From Myxocyprinus asiaticus (taxonomy: Eukaryota; Chordata; Actinopteri; Cypriniformes; Catostomidae), in the NCBI RefSeq assembly GCF_019703515.2, contig NC_059351.1, positions 20,785,001-20,849,000 on the forward strand: a stretch of 64,000 bases of DNA, in the 5' to 3' direction. The notes below the pieces were generated by a model. The model was not told where the DNA came from. It worked only from the letters and a program-made list of their open reading frames with translations, and did not search any database. The stretch's first letter is position 1. The number at the start of each line of letters is the position of its first letter. Shown here piece after piece: positions 58,851 through 64,000 of this stretch. The position numbers were made by a program, and so were the translations under genes.

Positions 58851-59283
58851 TATTATCTTTAAAACATGCCAGTCTGTTGCATACTGTGGCAACTCAGAAA
58901 CAAACACAAAGACAATGTTAAGCTTCATTTAACAAATCAGTAGTATTTGATATAATGGCAAGTGATTTTCTTGTACCAAATTAGCAATTTAGCATGATTA
59001 CTCAAGGATAAGGTGTTTGAGTGATGGCTGCTGGAAATGGGGCCTGTCTAAATTTGATAAATGACATTTTTCAAATAGTGATGGTGCTGTTTTTTACATC
59101 AGTAATGTCCCGACTACATTTTGTGATCAGTTGAATGCCACTGTGGTGAATTAAAGTACTAATTTCCTTCTGAAACAGCTAAATCTGTTTGGCTGCCAGA
59201 GTATGTAAAAGCAAAATTTCTTAATGTTGGTCATTGCCATACAGCTGAAGCTATTTTCATCTTGTTTAATCAAATTTCACAAG

Positions 59284-59391
59284 GTCCAGTATTTGATGTA
59301 TCCATCGGTTCTGACACAACGAGTGTTAGCCCCTGGGAAACCACCAAGATGGAGTGTGATGTGAGTGTTACCGGCACGTCCCCTGCTACAG
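59284..59391 (+). CDS. ptgfrn: ptgfrn exon 7: start of Ig V domain 6
   Basis: Acceptor AATTTCACAAG ends at 59283. The frame reads GPVFDVSIGSDTTSVSPWET, then TKMECDVSVTGTSPAT, and hits a stop about 45 bases further on if not spliced. Human domain 6 starts GPIFNASVHSDTPSVIRGDL and has LFCIITVEG, so the first Cys strand is here and the rest of the domain is on a later exon beyond the window. The human RGD triplet is replaced (SPWE). Donor choice is unclear: a GC donor (ACAG then GCGAGT, exon end 59391) keeps phase 1, while a weak GT donor ends at 59395 in phase 2. Confidence 0.85.
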
Positions 59392-59583
59392 GCGAGTACA
59401 CATCATTTTTTTGTAATCAACACATGGAGAAAAAATAAAAGCACAGATTAAGGCTATTTATGGATTGTATTACAGTGTCAGTTGTAATTCTCTATTTGAG
59501 AATGGCCATTATTCTGTGTTTATCTAAACATCATACGAGTATGTTAATATAGACATCTCTGAGCTGAAAGCAAACATGTTTAA

Positions 59584-60984
59584 AGGTGCAGTATGTAACA
59601 ATTTTCATGTAATATTCACCTTTTATTTGCCGATGTGTGAACGGCTCGTAACGCAACTTAACAAATTAGCCCTTCCTGGACTTCCTAGGTTGCCTATTAA
59701 AGCCTGTAGACTGATTTTCATGAAAAGGGAGTGGGCCGGATTTGCTGGGAAAATCCAAAGGATGTGACGTTTATGTGTACTCCAAAAAGCCTTGCCTCAG
59801 TGCTTCTCTTCCACTATTCAACAGCGACAACTGTATGCAACACTAGGTAACGTTATCTTTGAGATGGAAACCAGTAAACGGCCGGCTCCCAGCACAACAC
59901 TGACTCCTACACAAACTCAGAGTAAGCCAAAAAAACAAAACATTTATCTACTGAATCCCGTCTAGCTAAGCAGGAACGTGATTGTGGTCGAGCGAAAACT
60001 AGAGTGAACATCGGCAGGGCATTTGATTCCTGGAGGGACCTTCGTTTGTTTTTGTGGATCAAAACTGACCCTGACTTGGCATTCTTGTTATTGAACAGGT
60101 AAGCTTACATAACTGTAAAGCATGTGAAATATAGTGTCATAAGGATTGATCTGTGTAATTTTTGCCTACTAACGCTGACGAATTGTAAGCTACCTTGCTT
60201 CGTAACTTTCAAATAATTTCAACTATCTTCTCTTTATACTAAAAGTCAGGTATGCTGATTCACAGTAACTGACATAATGTTAATATGTAATTATTCAGCA
60301 AGGTAAACTACAATAACACATGAAATGAATGCTAGACAATGTTCAAGATAATGCAAAAAGCTCCATTCATTAGTGTAACGTAACTTGGTTATACAGAAAA
60401 TATGTACATTCTATTGTTATAAAACAATAGCGCATCGATATATCAAAATGACAGTTGTGATGGAATCACATCAGTACTGAATTGTGTCAACATATTTACA
60501 ATGTACAGTCTATTTTATAAACAGCTACTGTCATCATCCACCAAATTTAGCTAACAGCTATTGATAAAGCTGGCTAGCTAGCTAATGCCGACACTGACTG
60601 CATTTATACGATAGCCTATGTATCATGCAAAGAAAAGTGATTACTTCAAACTACAGTCTCGCAAAGCCAGACCTATATCCACACTTTTTTTTAGCCCTGT
60701 TCCAGCACTGGAGAGTCAAATATAATATACAGATTCAAAGTTTGTTGTAAAACAATAATAACTGTGTAATTTTAATTAGGCTACCTCATCTGTCAGCATG
60801 ATGTCGGTGAATCACATTCAGCCTCTTTGTACATTACATCATTGTTTTAGCCGATGCTCTCTCGCATCCCTATGGAGTGTGTGCACGTAGCGCGAGCATG
60901 AGCAACAGGTAGCTGGCTGCAGTTCACTTAATGGCCACAAGTGTCATTAATAACAAGGGTTTCTGAATCTTACATACTGCACCT
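59584..60984 (+). mobile_element. TTAA-flanked element with coding exon (AGGTGCAGTATGTAA ends)
   Basis: TTAA at 59580-59583 and 60985-60988. The 15-bp ends AGGTGCAGTATGTAA are perfect inverted repeats. 1401 bp with one exon-like coding stretch near the left side. Related ends occur at 8889-9462. Inserted in ptgfrn intron 7. Confidence 0.85.
59864..60098 (+). pseudogene. Exon-like coding fragment of the TTAA element, one frameshift
   Basis: ATG at 59864 reads METSKRPAPSTTLTPTQTQS and stops near 59965. One base out of frame the sequence continues LAKQERDCGRAKTRVNIGRA, FDSWRDLRLFLWIKTDPDLA, FLLLNR, up to a good donor (AACAG then GTAAGC, exon end 60098). The basic K-T-R-V-N-I-G block and the W-R-x-L-R helix look like a conserved protein start, perhaps of a transposon-encoded DNA-binding protein. 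Family not identified. Confidence 0.55.
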
Positions 60985-60988
60985 TTAA

Positions 60989-61550
60989 GATGAGCACAAA
61001 TACATTTTTTATTATATGTTAAAGGGATGAGTGTCATTTTTTTCTATGTTCAAATAAGTTTCTCGTATCCCAGCTATAAGTAAACCATTTGTAGGTTGAC
61101 TTTCTAAAGTGTGTAAACGTTGTGGCACTTTCAAAGCATTATTCTGAGTAACTAGAAGTGTGTGTGAGAATTAAATTTTTACATAGCCTCAATTTATTTT
61201 TGTCTACTACAATGCTTGGAAATATCTACTTGTCAGTTTGCTCAGGAAACACCTACAACCTGTTGCACAACTCACAGAGCATAAATGTTAATCAGAATTA
61301 GGTAATAAACTGCAATTTTTTTATGATGTTACTTCCTGAATGGAATCAAGTTCACACGTGTCTATTCTTGTCCTTTTTGCAGTACAAAAGTTGAAATTAA
61401 TGTTTAATGTTGGGAAAACAGTTTGCAATAGGACTGATGTCTTGGGAACCTAGTCACAATGTGTTGTTTTTTAACATGCACTAACATGCCACGCTGCATG
61501 GAGAATTAAACACCATATATTACGATAAAAGTACTACTAATGCTAAATAG

Positions 61551-61554
<4 letters not shown>
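60989..61554 (+). other. ptgfrn intron 7, no gene seen
   Basis: No exon or element ends recognised. Confidence 0.35.

Positions 61555-61617
<63 letters not shown>
61555..61617. repeat. (TA)n microsatellite
   Basis: About 30 uninterrupted TA units, a self-complementary tract in ptgfrn intron 7. Confidence 0.9.
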
Positions 61618-61619
<2 letters not shown>

Positions 61620-62479
61620 TGATGGGGAAATTATGTAGTGTTTTGGTAAAATTTTACAATAGGCTCTATACGTTAACATTAATTGGTGAATTAGCTATCA
61701 TCAACTAACAATGAACAACAGTTTTTACAGCATTTATTAATCTTGGTTAATGTTACAGTAATTAAAAGATGTACATTTGCTCTCCATTGAATTCCATAGC
61801 TTTCCAAAGAAGCATTTGAGATATTAAAGAGAGCTCATTTGTGATTTCCATTTCCTTTGGGAGTGCAATGTATGCTTGTGAGTTTATGTGCATATGTTTT
61901 AAAAACTTTATAGCCTAATCGCCTCTTGTAGTTCAGGGTGTGCCAATTCAAATGTTTGCAATATTTCTTGAAGACACATAAATGCCATATTGTTTCCCCA
62001 TAAGGATGCTTTGACTCATTGCAGTTTTTCCTTCATCTAATATCTCTCATTCGCTGCTGCTTTATTATTTCTTAAGGCTAAAGGCTTGCCGCATCATTAG
62101 CGCTAGGATTAGAGGGATGAAACAGCTTGAACTTCCTCTTGGTTGTGGATCTTTGTTGCCATTTTTCATGTCTTATGTAATGCTCTGCATGCCTGTTGTC
62201 CTGGAAAACAAATCTGGAAACTGCAAAAATTAAAAGAGTAGGCCATAGTTAGACCTCTGTATTAAAATCCTTACGTTTTTCCGAACATCATCAAACTTTA
62301 CAGGAAGAGAAAAGGGGCTCACAATATTAAGGCCCATTCACACCAAAACCAATACTGACAAAAATCGCAATAGAAGATTTGTATAAAACTATCCAAATAT
62401 TTGTTCATCTTTGCATACGTAAACAAAAGTAAACTGCGGTCATTCACATACATTTACAAATTCACAATGAAACTTACTA
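61618..62479 (+). other. ptgfrn intron 7, no gene seen
   Basis: No exon matching the missing second half of Ig domain 6 could be found here. Confidence 0.4.
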
Positions 62480-62481
62480 TA

Positions 62482-62990
62482 CACCGATCAGCCACAACAT
62501 TAAAACCACCTGCCTAATATCGTGTAGGTCCCCCTCGTGCCACCAAAACAGTGCCAACCCGCATCTCAGAATAGTATTCTGAGATCATATTCTTCTCACC
62601 ACAATTGTACAGAGTGGTTATCTGAGTTACCATAGATTTTGTCAGTTCGAACCGGTCTGGCCATTCTCTGTTGTCCTCTCTCATCAACAAGGCGTTTCCG
62701 TCCACAGATCTGCCGTTCACTGGATGTTTTTTTGTTTTTGGAACCATTCTGAGTAAATTCTAGAGACTGTTGTGGGTGAAAATCCCAGGAGATCAGCAGT
62801 TACAGAAATACTCAAACCAGCCCATCTGGCACCAACCATCATGCCATGGTTCAAATCACAAAGATCACATTTTTTTTTCTCCATTCTGATGGTTGATGTG
62901 AACATTAACTGAAGCTCCTGACCCATATATGCATGATTTTATGTACTGCACTGCTGCCACACGATTGGCTGATTAGATAATCGCATGGAT
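62482..62990 (-). mobile_element. Tc1/mariner element (CACCGATCAGCCACAACATT end), truncated
   Basis: Left end preceded by TA (62480-62481). The right terminus is missing: sequence from about 62990 (TTGTTGGTGCCAGATGGGCT) is an inverted copy of 62818-62838, so the right side is rearranged. Confidence 0.8.
62514..62926 (-). pseudogene. Internally deleted Tc1/mariner transposase
   Basis: The - strand starts MGQELQLMF, then KCDLCDLNHGMMVGARWAGL, SISVTADLLGFSPTTVSRIY (helix-turn-helix), a stop/frameshift near 62720, ELTKSMVTQITTLYNCGE, and then jumps to the C-terminal end VGTVLVARGGPTRY. The whole DDE catalytic region is missing, so only the DNA-binding half remains. Confidence 0.78.
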
Positions 62991-64000
62991 GGTTGTTGGT
63001 GCCAGATGGGCTGTTTATTTTTTACAACTGTCGCAGCGAAAATTTGTTTCGGTTGAACTGTCAGTAACACTAGAATAATTCTAAAAAGGACCTCTAAAAA
63101 GGATTTACAAAGATCTATGGCCATTGTTGAAAATCAGTTGGGTTAAGCACATTAAATTAAATGCCTTTTTGCTATTTATTCACTACAAGTCCCTCAGGCC
63201 AATTGTGTGCACAGGCATGTCAGTCCATATCTCTGAGTTACCAGCTATGACCTCAGAAGCAACCATGATCCATTCTCTGTTCTCACCCTACAGACTCTAT
63301 AAACATCACTCAATCCACTGACCTTGTCCTCATCATTATTGTAAGTCAAGTTCCAAACACATCAGCTCAGGATGGACACTGGATAGTGATTGTGGGAAGG
63401 CATAATGATAAAATGTTCCATTGTTGACTCTATCAGTAAATTGTGGACCATTTAGATTCACATCAGTCCCTTCTTTCAACTATTGAGTTTATTAAGGCAA
63501 ACATCAAAATTATTGAGGGTGTACTGAGTATTAAAAAAAGGCTTAACCTTAAATACTAAATTTAAGCATGTAACTGATCTTACAATGGTTGTGTTACGGA
63601 TGTGTATGATTTTGTTTAGTAGGGGTGTGCTATGATTTCTAAGCAATTGGATTAAGACATTTTGTCTGTTGTGCTCTAAAATGTGTGGGAAAAAATCCCA
63701 TAGACTCTGAGCATTGAAAGACCTGAGCACTCAATATGAGCTCAAACATTTCTCATCAAATTCTCCCGAGAACAAATGATCAGAGCTATGCTGACCACAA
63801 TCTTTTTAGAGCTCTTTACTGTTATGTCGACGCATTTGTTTCTATTTTTATTTCTCATTAGAGTGTTAAGCAGAAGCATCTGAGACCAAATTGATACTTA
63901 AATAAAATATAACAAAGTACTCCATGAAGTCTCCAGAGTTTTGAAAGAGCAACATCTAAGAAATTTACAGCAGGCTTGTGTCATTCAGATGCAGAAATGG
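62991..64000 (+). other. ptgfrn intron 7, right edge
   Basis: No exon, splice-flanked Ig segment or complete element seen up to the window end. Short frames at 63124-63321 and 63476-63730 lack protein character. Confidence 0.35.

Larger units (their letters stand above)
57629..59201 (-). mobile_element. Decayed Tc1-type element with SINE insertion
   Basis: The left end CACTGGCGGCCAAAAGTTTG is flanked by TA (57627-57628). The right end (TTTGGCTGCCAGAG, then TA 59202-59203) is its inverse but lacks a short inner stretch. Matching subterminal blocks are CACCAAAGTGGCATTCAACT and AGTTGAATGCCACTGTGGTG. It contains broken transposase pieces and the SINE at 58156-58554, and ends only 82 bases before ptgfrn exon 7. 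Confidence 0.85.

Noticed and set aside
61618..64000. Missing second half of Ig domain 6 (exon 8)
   Set aside because: I looked for a Trp core, a D-x-G-x-Y-x-C motif and splice sites and found none; the exon must lie outside the window.

Overview
The window is vertebrate genomic DNA, most likely from a cyprinid-type teleost. It is AT-rich, has large introns, and is full of fish transposable elements: Sleeping Beauty-type and other Tc1 elements, hAT, PIF/Harbinger-like and TTAA-flanked elements, a tRNA-head SINE, a CR1/L2-type LINE piece and solo LTRs. The species call is inference from the repeats. There are no bacterial-style operons, CRISPR arrays or rRNA genes.

The main gene is ptgfrn (EWI-F / CD9P-1, prostaglandin F2 receptor negative regulator) on the + strand. 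Seven exons are visible: signal peptide (14845-14887), five complete Ig V-type domain exons (20515-20880, 28891-29298, 40009-40374, 53974-54390, 55572-55979) and the first part of the sixth Ig domain (59284-59391). All confident junctions are phase 1, so each Ig exon is a symmetric module. The exons add up to about 705 codons. The rest of domain 6, the transmembrane segment and the tail must lie beyond position 64000. A short CpG-richer 5' region with a perfect CRE palindrome precedes the start codon.

Upstream, on the same strand, 3523-3809 is a proline-rich last coding exon with a plausible 3' UTR and poly(A) signal at 5018-5023. Its start and composition resemble the cytoplasmic tail of CD2. 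CD2 is the upstream same-strand neighbour of PTGFRN in mammals, so this may be the fish cd2 tail. This is a candidate, not a firm call.

Nearly everything else is repeats. 1-3500: unclassified cyprinid repeats, a solo LTR and a TTAA element. 5-14 kb: a foldback element, TTAA and hAT MITEs, SINEs and a Harbinger-like element with a Myb/SANT fragment. Intron 1 (14.9-20.5 kb): a four-deep nest, Tc1 in LINE in SINE in TTAA element. Intron 2 (20.9-28.9 kb): a Tc1 element with an uninterrupted transposase frame, a minisatellite and a Sleeping Beauty-type copy. Intron 3 (29.3-40.0 kb): a second Sleeping Beauty-type copy, another Tc1 and a hAT-like element. Intron 4 (40.4-54.0 kb): a THAP-encoding TTAA element, a long G/T-rich tract, a 1.7-kb element carrying a minisatellite, and a second solo LTR. 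Introns 5-7: a short in-frame duplicate of the end of exon 6, a decayed Tc1 with a SINE in it, a second coding TTAA element and a (TA)n array.

I see no new enzymatic or defence system. The most informative signals are the duplicated Ig-exon remnant, loss of the EWI and RGD motifs in fish ptgfrn, the possible cd2 tail, two unusual splice sites, the TTAA element families and the dated nested insertions.
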